Positions 40,293 to 52,584 of a DNA stretch of 64,000 nucleotides are shown here, piece by piece. This DNA is from Cardiocondyla obscurior (lineage: Eukaryota > Arthropoda > Insecta > Hymenoptera > Formicidae), in contig NC_091865.1 of the NCBI RefSeq assembly GCF_019399895.1, positions 10,111,001 to 10,175,000 of the forward strand, read 5' to 3'. Below the pieces are notes generated by a model. That model was given only the letters and a program-made list of their open reading frames with translations. It did no database searches and had not been told where the DNA came from. The translations under genes and the position numbers were made by a program. Numbering within the stretch: the first letter of the stretch is position 1; each line of letters opens with the position of its first letter.

Positions 40293-41638
40293 ATTTAACT
40301 ATGTATTGATCTGGAAAAATTATTCTCAATGCAAACTCTTGAAAAAAACGGAATTGTTTTTAAAGCTAACGCCGAAAGCGACCACCACGTGTTCGTGTCG
40401 ATAAATCGTTACTCCACTTAAAGTAATTAGCGTCTAAATTATTTTCAACAAGGTAATTTATGCAAAATGCAGAAAAAAGGTATATATTTCACATTTCGTG
40501 ACAGAACATTAAATCATCGTGCTGACGGACGATTAATCGTCATGTGGTTAACACGAAGCTTTCGCACGAATATCATTGCACATGAATGGACATTATGGCG
40601 TCAGTTAGAGCAGCCTGAAAAACAGCTCGCCGAGGACAATTTATTGAAAACATTTTTTTATATCTAAGAGCGCAGCCCGTTACGGCATGTTGTATAACGA
40701 ATACCGTGTTTCCTCATTGTAATCGACATCGGAACGTTTAACGTTATAATACGCAAAAATAACCGGAAAGAAACCTCGTTGGGACTCGCTACGCTCGCGT
40801 CGATATCAATGACGAATAATAAAGTATACCGTACGATACTATTAGCACAGCCATTACGGCCACCGTTTAATTTAGCTGTAGACGCGCAGCTTTTGACAAA
40901 TTATATGACGATGTTAGAAAAAATCTTTAGATTTACCTCAAGTGACGACGATCCGACAAACGATGTCAACGAAAGGGCACTAATTTTATCGTCAGGCTGA
41001 CCAGACAGCACTGTCGCCAATTGCTAACACCGAACAAAAATATATGCACCAGAAAATGAACGAATCACAGACCTGCTCGTTTTTGCTTCACTGCCTGCAC
41101 TTTCGCACTTTGGTGTTATGAAAACGAACAGATCTAATGTTTATCCGTTTACTCCGTAAATGCGAATAGAAGATTTTGAGAATAACGTAATGACGTAAAT
41201 TATAAAACAATTCACACTAAAAACTATACGTAAGAAAATTATTAAAAAATCTCTTATGGTTTGTAAAGAACAAAAAGGTACGTGTAACAGTATGTTCTAA
41301 AAAAACAACACAAATTATTGGAAAGAAACATCCTACGTTTCTGTATCTTTACGTTAAAAATATTTTTTTACATAAATAATATGCTGCAAATCGAGATTTT
41401 ATTATTCTGTTGTTTGATATATGTCAAAAAACTGTTTTATTCCTTTTTTATAAATTTGCTATTAACCTCTACTGCTATTACTTTCCTTTGTTTATAATTA
41501 CTTATTTTTATCGTAATCTTATTAAAATTATGTAATCAAATTATTTTAAAAAGATCTTTATAGCTTTAAAAAATTCTCCTTTTAATATTTTTTTTTTTAT
41601 GTTTTAGAACACTGACGGACGCGAAAGTGTAGACCACA
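40293..41638. promoter_or_regulatory. Divergent promoter and 5' UTR region of NAC-alpha and NUP42
   Basis: The two genes point away from each other here. The NAC-alpha 5' UTR exon next to the ATG starts at 40310, and its upstream exon should lie within about 40330-40450. On the plus strand a NUP42 5' UTR acceptor (TATGTTTTAG) is at 41607, leaving 31 bases of leader before the ATG. The segment 40450-41000 is richer in CpG than the flanking AT-rich DNA and probably holds the start sites. No TATA box is obvious. Two short plus-strand frames (40467-40667, 40810-41000) are present but unsupported. Confidence 0.5.
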
Positions 41639-43916
41639 ATGGTTATCTGCAAATATTATCGGCAAGGCAATTGCCGTTATGGGCAATACTGTCAATTTGA
41701 GCACGTAAATCATTTTGGTAAGAAAAAAAAATTAATACGCATTTTTACTAATATTGAATAACATTATTTATTTTTTTTTTACAGGCAATACAAAAAATGA
41801 AGATGATATCATGTAAGTAACCATTTAAAGCTTGCATGTATATATTATTTGTACATATATGCTAAAAATAATTTTATTCCTTCGATCTGTACATATATCA
41901 GTATTGTGGTGGCCAAGGAAGTACTCCTTGCCGAACGCGGTGGACAGTGGTTGCTATCATGCTTTGCACCACTCAAAGACCGTCCCTGTATCACAGATAT
42001 GAAAGATTTATCCCCAGAAGAAGTTCGATGGGAGATGTATCAAGCACAGAAAAATGGCATGGTTGAACAAGCAGTAAGGAATTGATATATAAATTATTAA
42101 AATAATCTTGTCACTATATTTATTGTCAAGATAAACCATTTATCATTTTTAGAAACTACATTTTCAACAATTATGCCAAGACATGAAGGCAAAAAGAGAG
42201 ATGTTAAAAAATCCTACGCGAGAAACAATCGCAGAACTGGTATGTTGAATAACATAATTTTTTTATATAATTATTTTAGTTTAAATAAAAAATCTTTTAA
42301 TGATATTTCTCAATGTAATTGTGTTTTAGAAAAAACTATTAGGAAGTGGTCAAAAAAGTGGGTTGAATGCTGCAAACAACACGGGCGGAAAATCACTTTT
42401 TAACGCTATCTACTTACAGCAATCTCCTTTATCTTTTACAACCCCACAAGTGAATAACACGTCAACTAATAATGTATTTGGAAGCACAGTGTTTGGTGTA
42501 CAAAATAATCCATTCGGCGGAGGCAGATATGCATCCTCAAATAACGCAATGTCGATATTTGGAAAATCCAATAACAATACAACGTCTGTATTTGGCGGTG
42601 CAGCAACGTTTGGAAATAGTCTTGGAGGATTTAGTACCCCGACGAGTAATGCTGGCTCAATTTTTGGAACAAATGGATCGTCGACATCGTTCAGTAGTGT
42701 ACAGAACAACGCACTAAACTTTGGCACGCCACAAAATAATCCAGTCTTTGGCGGAACGTCTCAAAACGTGTTTGCCCAAAACAATGTATTTGGTGCGACA
42801 CCTCAACTGGGCAACGTGCCCACCGGATCACTTTTCAATAATTCGATAACTTCGCAAGCGAACACTCCATTGTTTAGTGCACCAACAACCACTGTCTCTA
42901 GCTCGTTCGGTGGTTCATCGAGTGGATTACAGACAAATTCAGTATTCGGTGTCTCAACCACATCGTCGTCTGGCTCTTTTAACGGCGGGATATTTACTCA
43001 GTCTAAAGCACAAATACCTGCGTTTGAAGCGTCAGTTTTCGGAGGAGTAACTCCGCCTAACTACACTAATAATTCTGCTGGTAACTCAATATTCGGCGGC
43101 GGTCAAACGTTCGGCACTCCCGCAATATTCACGAATAGTAATATATTCGGCGGATCTACGGCCGCCGCGACGTCAGTTTTTGGTGTGACCGCTGCCACCA
43201 CAACGCCGGCTTTCGGTACACCTGTTGTTGCCACTACGACACCAGCTTTCGGTGCCTCCGTCGCTACCACGGCGCCGGCTTTTAATTTGAGTCAACAGTC
43301 TAACAATACTACCGATAAGAACACCAATTCCACCATGTCGGTAGGAACTATGCCGTTTGGTACGCCATCCATTCCAATCAGCAGTCCATTCATTTCCAAT
43401 AATCCACAACAATTTGATTCTACAAGTACGAACTCTGCTCCGTTTGCCGGTACGGGATTTGGCACGGCTGTTGCGAGTACAAATAACACATTTGGTACAA
43501 CAGAAACATCTTCCAATTTAATATTTGCAAACGCAGGAACTACATTTGCAACTAGTAACGAGACCGTTCCAAATTCGACGCCTTTCCCTGCATTTAGCAA
43601 TATTAATACTTCCTCCTCTCCATTCAGTTCTACCGCTAGCACAACTCCTACGGTAACGACTGCAAATCCATTTGCACCGCGGATGCAACCGCAAGGCGGT
43701 CCACCATTTGGAAACATTATGCAAAATCAATCTAACGTCAACACTTCTCCTTTTGAAAAATCACCGTTTAATACTACTGCAGCCAACACTATTATCGATG
43801 ACACTGTATACAGTTTAGATGGTACATTAACAGACGATGAGAAGAATATGTTTTTGTCTGAAAAATTTATTTTCGGCAAAATACCACTCAAATCTCCTAC
43901 TAAAGATATAAGGTAA
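41639..43916 (+). CDS. NUP42: Nucleoporin NUP42 (CCCH zinc finger, FG repeats)
   Basis: NUP42 sits on the cytoplasmic face of the nuclear pore and binds Gle1 to help Dbp5/DDX19 release exported mRNPs. Exons are 41639-41717, 41785-41812, 41902-42073, 42153-42239 and 42330-43916, in frame, giving 650 aa (human about 423). Residues 4-22 form a perfect C-x7-C-x5-C-x3-H finger (CKYYRQGNCRYGQYCQFEH), starting three residues after the Met, as in NUP42 orthologues. A helical part (about 36-120) follows, with W/P motifs such as LSPEEVRWEMYQAQKNG. The rest is a long Asn/Thr/Ser-rich region with more than 20 FG dipeptides, many as VFG, IFG or PAFG. The C-terminus (TDDEKNMFLSEKFIFGKIPL) matches the conserved Gle1-binding tail. 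The extra length lies in the FG region. Confidence 0.94.
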
Positions 43917-44719
43917 TGCCATTTGTTGATTCGTAGTAATATGTATTTCAATATGTTAAATATATTTATATGAGTATGACACATTTTTGCTATTTGTAAG
44001 TAGCGAAATCTTCTTATGACGTATTTGATCAATTATTTTTAATATAGACCATGTTTGATGTTACCGAATAAAAGACATTAATAAATAATAAATGAATAAG
44101 TTTAATAATAAATTTAATTAATAAATCGTATTATTTCATAATTCGATAAAGTAAATATTCCCATTAATTTAATTTATTTTAATATATACTTAATTAATTT
44201 TATTTATATATTTATATATTTAATTTGCTTTGTTAAAATTTAATTAACTAAATTAAATTAACTTAATTTAGGATTAAAACGTTTTCTCCACGTAAAAAAT
44301 TAATTCAACAGTTCTGTGAATCAATTTCTTTTTCTAACAACATAAAATCATTACTCGATCGTAACAATTATTAATTATAATAGGTAATTATTTTATAATT
44401 AAGTATTTAAATAAACAACGCCAATATAAATACAATGTACATTTTTTGTATCAACTTTTCTTTTTAATTTAATGAATAATATGTAATATTTACATATGTA
44501 CAATTGCAATAATCGATCGTATCACAAATTATGAAATTCGTAAATTTTTATAATGGATTATTCCATGTGAAAGGGATCGAGCGGTGGGAGGGAATGCAGA
44601 AGGTACGGGAAGCAATAGAACATTATTAATTAATTGCGTGCCTTCCGAAATCTGAAAACAATATGTGTAAACGCTATTTCTAAATTCACATAATCGAATT
44701 TGATATTACACGGACACGT
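43917..44719. terminator. Tail-to-tail 3' UTRs of NUP42 (+) and USF3 (-)
   Basis: The segment is very AT-rich. On the plus strand AATAAA at 44067-44072, about 150 bases after the NUP42 stop, is the likely polyadenylation signal, with further copies just downstream. On the minus strand several AATAAA hexamers (for example at 44173-44178 and 44199-44204) could serve USF3. No other gene is visible. Confidence 0.6.
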
Positions 44720-47700
44720 TTATAAGCACACTTGCGGCAAATGGCAAAGAGAATTCGACGGATAATTACTTCTTTGCGCATAGGTCGCAGGTTGATTAGA
44801 CGTCTGCGATAGGCCGGGTGGTATACCATTCGAAGATTTATATCCCGTGACCTAAAAAAAAAAAATATAACTTTCGTTAATGAATGAAAATCGAGTTACA
44901 ATATTTATTAGACGTGATTATTAAACTTGCCTTATCATTCATTTCAGGAAATATTGTACTCAAATTGAAATTGGTAAGACTAGTGCCAGAAGGATGATGT
45001 GGCATGGCCATTGAATTGCCCGAAACGATTCCTCCTCGAACCATATTAGAATTCATGGAGAAACCGGCCGCTCCCACGGTAGCGACACCCTGAGCGCTTG
45101 CCATGGCCGACGGTGAAGGCGGTGGAAGACCATTGACAGTCTTAGCATATACATTTGCTTGAGGATGATTTTGATAGAGAGGATTAGCATGCGGTGGTGG
45201 TGGCGGTGGTGGCGGTGGTGGAGGAGGAGGTGCGAGGAACGTCGTCGAATGATGGTACTCCTCCAGTGGAGAATTAATACCGGCTAGAGGAAATTCTAAA
45301 TTCTGCATAGGGGAGCTTTCGATAGTTTTCCGCTTGCCCTTCTTTGCGGCAGTAGAATATGAACGTTTGTCGCAATTCGGATGCTTTCCATAGTGTTGAT
45401 GATTCTTTCCGTTGGTATTTCCAGCCGTGGTAGAAATCGTATTCGCGTTAGATGTATTAACGGTACTAACGCTCGACGAACTGCTCGTTCCGGCTACATT
45501 CGGCAAAAGAAAGTTAGTCTCTTGCACGTAATCGGCAGCGTTCTCGTGCAGCGGCATACCCATGTAGCTGTTAGGAGTATTTGAGATACTACTGATAAAA
45601 TTGCTGGTGGGATAAATAGAGTTGGCGGAATTAGATGAATATGCGTACGTATTGAAATTTTGATTAACCATCGATTGACCGTAACCAGCCGTAGTACCGT
45701 CATCCGCTGGTGGTGCACTAGAAAAGTAATTAATAGGCATCATTGAAGTATCTGCAGATAAACTGCTTTGAAATTTGTTCTGCGGATAATTAGTTGTAAA
45801 TTTGATAGGTGGGTGTTTATCCTGGCTCGTATCGTGAATGCTGGTGCCAATTAATGCTTCCGCAGTATAATTACTTTTGCAATTTCTTTTCCAGTGAATA
45901 TTATTCTGTTGATATTTTTGCTGCTGTTGCTGTTGCGGCTGCTGATATCCTTGTTCTGTGAATACGTGCCCAGACGATTTTTGTTCCTCGTGTCGCTGAT
46001 GTAAATTGTTATTATCATTGGTTGCTGATTTACGAATGTCCATTTGACGTTTGCTAGTGGTTCTCGGACTCGTGTTAGTTTTCCTTTGATGTTTCCTAGC
46101 TTGTTGCTGCTGCTGTTGTTGCGAATGCTGTTGATGCTGATGTGGATGATGATGATGATGTTGATGCTGTTGATGGTTTTGTTGTTGATGATTTTTCTCC
46201 GCTTTTTCGTGCTCTACTAATTGGCTCACAGATAAGAAAGTGGAAGCCGGATGTTGCGCGTTCTGAGTATTTAATATCGCGTGTAGATCTCGGCCGGATA
46301 CGTTCGCTTCTTTTTCTTTTAGAGATGCGTCCTTGCCCTGTTCCGCGGGAATTCTCGACGACGAAGTTACGGCACCGAATAGAAAATTTTGCTTCTCTAG
46401 ATTAGTATTAAGATCGAGATCGCCTACCAAACTTTGCAAACTTGACGGCACAATATGTTGATCGATGCATTTGACCGACGATTGATTAATCGCATGCTCA
46501 ACGCTATTATGTACGCTATTTTTCGTTGGAGACCACGGAAACGGTTGTTCTTCGGAATAAAATGTCTCCGCGGATCTCTTCGGATCACTTTGCAAAACTG
46601 GTAAGTTTGGAAAGCTATGAGCACTAGGTACATCATAATTGTTATAGAATTGATTCGATGTGCTTTGATTATACGTGGGTGTCTGTGTAAATAAATTATT
46701 TTGGCAAAATTCTAATTCTTTACCAATCGGCGGTAAAATAATATCAGTAATGTTAGCATTGTGTTTAACTTCTGGTGTCATCATCCAATTAACTGGCGCT
46801 TTGATTGCATGTTGCTGGTGCTGATTAGCCTTAGATTTGTTAGAATTATTACCATTATTGTTGCTACTGTGCGATTGCTGTGGCTGTTGTTGCTGATTGT
46901 GTTTCACATCGCCACTGTAACTGCTACTGTCATGCAAAGGAACCTGCCCTTGCGCGAGAACTTGATATTTGTGTTGGCTTGTTTGCTGCGTCTTTTCCGT
47001 ATATTTAAAATTCGTACCGGTGTAAGCTTCGATCGAATATTTCATCTGAGCGTTATTCTCCGCTAGATCAAAATTAATTTGTGGTTCGTACGTGTATACT
47101 GCCTTCTCCTGTTTCGATGATAAATTTTGATGATTTTTCTGGCCGTGTTGTTGAGAATGCTGCTGATGATCCATGGCACCATATTCGTTCTGCATGTAAT
47201 CTGAATCTATGCTGTACTTGTTTTTACTCTTACTACCATCAAATTTGTAATCGTTGCCAGCCTGCTGCATTCGATTTTGCTTTGTTGGATCATTTCTAGT
47301 TTTCGAAAGATCAACGAAAGATTGTTTCTGTGACTCGAGTTTTCCTTGTCGCGATTTGTCGATCCCGGACGATATAGTCGAACTATTCGGATAATTATCA
47401 CTGAGCAACATTTGATTAGCGAAACTCGAATTATCCTTGTGCAATGGTACATAACTGTAATTTTCGCAAATAGTTTTTGCCTCGGTATTATCGTTTGGAT
47501 GCGGTTGTTCTTGATCGTAATGCACAATATTGTTACCACCACCATTGACCGGCGAAATCGTTGTCCATGAAAGAATACTAAAATTGGACGAATTATGAGC
47601 GACAGTAGTCGTGGACTTTGTGTGATTCTCCGTCATCGTGCTTTGCTCGTAATTCGATGTAGCGATAAACGAGGGCTGCTGCGAGTATCGTGCAACAGTA

Positions 47701-50700
47701 CTCTGCTGTACTGTTGCAGATTTGTTAGTCATGGCAATTGTCGATGCAACGGTATTCGTCTTTTTATCATCTTTTGTAGAATACGAAACATAATTATGCG
47801 TGTTGTCGGTATTTGCGGTAAGAACGGTAGTTCGCTCACTTGAGTTGTTCATAGCTTCTTTAATGTCATATTGATATGATTGAACGAATGGATCTACATC
47901 TAATTTCTTTGCGGTAACGTAGGCCGGATCACGTATGTGATTGTGCTGTTGTTCTTGAGCTTTAGAGCCGAGCACATCGTTTAATTTTGCCTCTTGATTC
48001 GAATTTAATGTATCTGTACTTTTGTTTAATTTAGAATAATTTCGTTGGAAAGTATTTTCTGAAGAACTTTGATTTGTAGACTTCGTAACATATTCTTGAT
48101 TTCGCGATGAACCACTCGCGGCCTCGTTGTCACCACTTGCATATGGTATAGAATCTTTCTGTGCCATTACTTTCGCTTGATTTTCCACGTAATCGTTGTG
48201 AGAACTCGCAATGTGTTCTTGTTTCTTCTGAACGGTGTACTGTTGAGAACTATTTAAATTTAAGAGAACATGACTGTTCTTAGCTTGATTATACATATGT
48301 TGCATATCTTGAGAAGGCAGAATCGAAAGAGAGGATTCCTTACTTGGCACAGAATAACTCTGAGATGTCACCGGAAGATTTCTATCCATCTGATTAGCGT
48401 AATCAACACGATGATTGGGAACGATATTGGCAGAATCGACGAGCGTGTCTTTGTTGTGCGATGAATAAATTACTTGTGATGAACTTTGCGAGCCTTTATC
48501 TTTCGTCCGAGTTGAATAATCCGCTTGTAAAGATTGTAAGGCCGCGGATGAAGAATTCGTGGTTATTGCTACGTTCTCGAGACGAGTGTTTAACAAATTC
48601 TGAGAGCCTTCGACGTTATTAATATGTGAACCGACAGTGGGATTTGATTCTTGTGTTGTTGCAATATTTTTAAACATAGATGAGCTGGATGTATTTTGCA
48701 ACGTGCTAAGACCATTTCCTACCATCGTCGAGTAACTAGGTAAGAAATCTTGCGGTCCGGAATACGCTACCTCGGGATTGCGGCTCGTTGTAATTTGAGA
48801 TGACGTACAATCTGTGATAGCACTTTTATCAGCAGACACGGAGATGTTTACTGGCGCTTGAGACGCGATTACATTAACATTGTTTAGTGTGTTCGTCGTC
48901 CTCAATTGATTTGAACGATTTTGATTCGCCGCTATGCTCGGAGAATTGCCTACAACACACGAAGAGTCCACAGATGAGAAATTGACTGAGTTATGAGAAG
49001 AAAATACACTGGTGGTAACCACGGATTTATCTAAACTCGATGTCAAGACAGTCTGAACTATCTTGTACGGTTCTCGCAGCGTTTCTTCGTTCAAGACTTT
49101 CGGTAACGGCTTTGTCGTCGCGCATTCCACCGGAACGATTATATCAGTATTTGCATTTACATTTGCTGACGCTATTTGCTTTTCCTCACAAGTTGTTTTC
49201 AACCGTTTCTCCGCAATCGTATGCGAGGGCGAGGAAGTTTTTATTTTGAAGCTATTTGGCTCCATGGTACCGATCTGCAACAGCATCGGTGGAGTCTGAC
49301 TATGATATTTAAAATCATCCTTCATTTCTTCATCTAAGACTTCAGTTTTACCGTTCAAGGATGACACCAACGGGAAGGCCATTAAAAATGCTGCCGTAGG
49401 TGATATTGATTCTGGATTATGCGAACTGGAAGGAACGTGCAGAGAGGCGAATATGTCATTCGATAAGTCTGAATGTAGCCCGTCTGTTCTGTTATTAATC
49501 GGTACAAATGTATTCTCACTGGTGTACGGTAACGATTTTGACATTTCATCTTTCGAAGTTTTTGTCAATTTGGCTTCATCATTGACCACGTTAGCTGTTA
49601 AAGGCAATGATAATGATGACGACGATGACGTCGACGTCGAGGACGACGACGTAGATATCGACGAAGGTGCTGTCGATGTCGATATCGATGTTGCAGTATC
49701 AATAATGTTTGCATCAGATTTCAACGTTGTCGTAATATTTGTATCCAAATTTAGAATAATCTTGTTGCTTTCTGTACCGCTCATCGTATCATTAACTCGC
49801 TGTTGCTCTTTCGCTGTCGCCACGTGTAAAAGACTGTCAAAACGCGTGCCTAAATTACACGTTTTTTTCGACTCATCCGAACCAACAACTTTTTCCGCCG
49901 CTTCGATATCCGTCAAACTCGATTTCGTGTCTAAAGGTTCTACATTTCCATTATTTTTTTCCGTCATGCTATTAATTGACATATTAAAATCATTAGATGA
50001 CCGATTAGATGCATCTGTTTCTGCCTCGTTAGGTAACTTGTCCGAAGTAATGGTTTGCGATGCAACGATGTCCTCAGTTGTCTTTTTATTAACATCGAAA
50101 CAATTCGTATCAACAATATCCATTAATTTGCTCGTAACAGACGATTCTTCACAGTTAGCGTCGTCTATTGCTTGAGTACCTACGTTATTTGATTTTGTGA
50201 CCTTAGATTCTTTCTCGTTACTAACAGTCGTGTGCTCATCTTGAATGTTTTCTCCTATTTTCTCTATAACATGCTTCAAATTTACGATAGATTTGCAAGT
50301 GGCGGTGAAATCTGTAACTTTTGTAACGACGGATTGAGTAGATTTTTCTTCGTCATTTGTGTCTTTTCGTTTTTTATCCTCCGGCTCATCCGCTAAATCA
50401 AATTCTGCAGATAAACCACGTTTAAGGGTATCTTTTCGTGAGACAGTTGCGTCCTCTTGAGCTTTAGTAGATTCTTTCGGTGATTTCTTTTCTACATTTG
50501 ACTTTTCAGCCATTTCGGACAAATTTTGAATGCTTTTGTGACTCTTGGAATGATTTTTATTACTCTTCGTTTTCATTTCCGATTCCTTTTTGCTCGCACT
50601 GTCCTTAGGCTTCTCTACTTTTTCTTTATGAATCGCTGGAATAGGCACTTTGTAAGCCATAGTTGTCTTTGTGATATCTTTGCCTTTCGGTAAAATACCC

Positions 50701-52584
50701 TTGTGTTTGCCAATCTTCGTGGCCTTAATTATATTCTTCACGTTGGACGCCCAATTGTGAGAATCGACAACCATTTTTGCACGAATACTTGGTACGGTGT
50801 TCAAAGTAACTTTCTGCACAGTGTTAATCAGAGCGTGATTGCATAGGGAAACGACAGAATTCTGGACACGATTCGCTAAAGGTTGCATTACGATCATCTG
50901 ACTCTGTTGGGTGTTACCGAGAATTATCGGATTTGTTGAAGTCCGCTGTGTATTCACAATAATATTCGACGTCATCGGAGTTACGAGAGGCATCAATTTT
51001 GCACCGGATAAAATAAGGGTATTAGGAGTTAAACTCGTAACGGTGTTTGTCACAGTTGCTACAGATGGCAGCGTCAAATTTTTCTCGTCCTTGTATTTAC
51101 GTTTTTTCTTCGATTTGTGAACTTCAATCTTCTTTTCCACTAAAAATAATAAGTTATATTAATAGTAACAGTACATTCGTTCATATAAAAGTTATGGTTT
51201 TGTATTTACCGGTCTCTTTTTTTGAGCTACTTGTCCCTGTCGCGCCCGCGCGTACTTCTTTGACAGAATCTAAATTAAAATATAAATTATGTGAATGACA
51301 ATACTAAGCAACGAATGTTGTAAACACCATTATTTAATGAAATAGTAATTATTTTATATTTATTTCTACCATTTTCACAGTGCTTTGCTTTTTTCGATTC
51401 AGTTTTTGATTCAGCTAGGCTACTTGTACTATCGGAATTATATTTTTTATTATTGGCACAATTCACTCGATTCTCTTGATTTTCTATCGATTTACAGACT
51501 TTCTTAGTAGTGGCAGTTTCTACGGGCAACTTTTTTGGAACCAATAATGTTGCAGATTTTCTTTTAGAAGGCACTTTATTTTCCACAGATTTCTCCTTCT
51601 TTTTTTTCTCTAAAATTTTTTCTATAAATGATTAAAAAATTAGCAGGCTTTAAGTTTCTTTTTTTTTTTTTTTAACCCTGTGAGTGCTATGGGCGCATAT
51701 ATGCGTCCAGTGAAATCTATCGATAGACTGGACGCAAATTCGCGCTCAGCACCAGCCGCGCGCCGTCCGTACGGATCGCATAGGCCGCGAGTATTTAGCA
51801 CTCAAAGGGTTAATTTTAAATTTATATGTAAATAACACACTTACTTTCTTTGATCTTATCAAAATACTTGTTTATATCATCGACATTAATTTTATTTGAC
51901 CATTTCAAAGGAGATATTTTTTCAAGAGCTGGCTCGGCTGGTATAGAGATTCCAGCTTCCTTGAGAAGATTGGATAATAATTGAATACGGGACATCAGCT
52001 GTGTCACAAGCTTTTTTAAGCGAGTCAATTCTTCTTCTGGAAAATCATAGTAATTATACATATAATAGCTATTATATATATATATATAAAAGATAAAATG
52101 TTTCTTCTTTAATACACACTGTGTGCCTCAGAAGCATGAATAGAGAATAATTCCTCTGTGCGATTATTAAGGTCTTTTATGTATTGTGTGGCTTGGATCA
52201 GGGTGTCGACTTTGTTTGGTTTGCGACCGTCCTCTTGTGGCGGCAGAAGATCCGCCAATGTCTTGAAATACACGTTCATACGTTTTCTTCGATCTCGCTC
52301 CCATGTTCTCGCTTTGCTGCAACGAAATATTTAGCCAGGGTAAAAATTATGCAAGCGTTTTGAAGCAACCATTAGGATTTTAAAAGAAAAGGTACTCGAG
52401 GGAAACCACAATCAACCAGATAACGAATATGATTTTCTTTACGTTTTGCAATCGGTGGTCAAGAGGAGAAACATTTTCAATCATACCCCCGAGTGTTTGA
52501 AACAAAATTGTGGACGACAAACAGCAGGAGGTTAGAGAATCCAGAAAAAATTCTAAAAACTCACGTGTTTTCCTTTCGTGGCAT
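44720..52584 (-). CDS. USF3: Basic helix-loop-helix protein USF3 (KIAA2018 family)
   Basis: This is a large nuclear E-box transcription regulator. Seven coding exons join in frame: 52584-52565, 52316-52120, 52036-51845, 51609-51370, 51269-51210, 51139-44931 and 44851-44720, giving 2349 aa (human about 2245). The bHLH spans about residues 8-70. Its basic region holds the ERxRR E-box contacts (KARTWERDRRKRMN), and it is followed by a leucine-rich coil and an LKWS segment matching human IHWKG. The middle is low-complexity Ser/Thr/Asn, with Gln/His runs (about 46080-46190) and a 14-Pro run (about 45190-45230). Two C-terminal motifs identify the family: NYTAEALIG (human SYSAEALIG) and LTNFNLSTIFPEM (human LSNFNMTSLFPEI). 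The start ATG gives only six residues before the first intron. The last intron has a GC donor. It is divergent from TMEM184B. Confidence 0.93.
51676..51809. mobile_element. piggyBac-type MITE in a USF3 intron
   Basis: A 134-bp element is flanked on both sides by TTAA (51672-51675 and 51810-51813), the target duplicated by piggyBac-family transposases. Its ends are inverted repeats: CCCTGTGAGTGCTA on the left, and the complement of the right end reads CCCTTTGAGTGCTA. Internally, GCGTCCAGT and ACTGGACGC form a hairpin around a short AT loop, followed by a GC-rich part. There is no coding capacity, so it is a non-autonomous element. It lies in the intron between USF3 coding exons 3 and 4 (51610-51844), within a T-rich tract, and does not disturb the splice sites. 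Confidence 0.8.

Noticed and set aside
43292..43717. 141-codon minus-strand frame
   Set aside because: Antisense shadow of the FG-repeat exon of NUP42.
49453..50175. 240-codon plus-strand frame with a long acidic run
   Set aside because: It is the antisense shadow of the Ser/Thr-rich low-complexity part of USF3.
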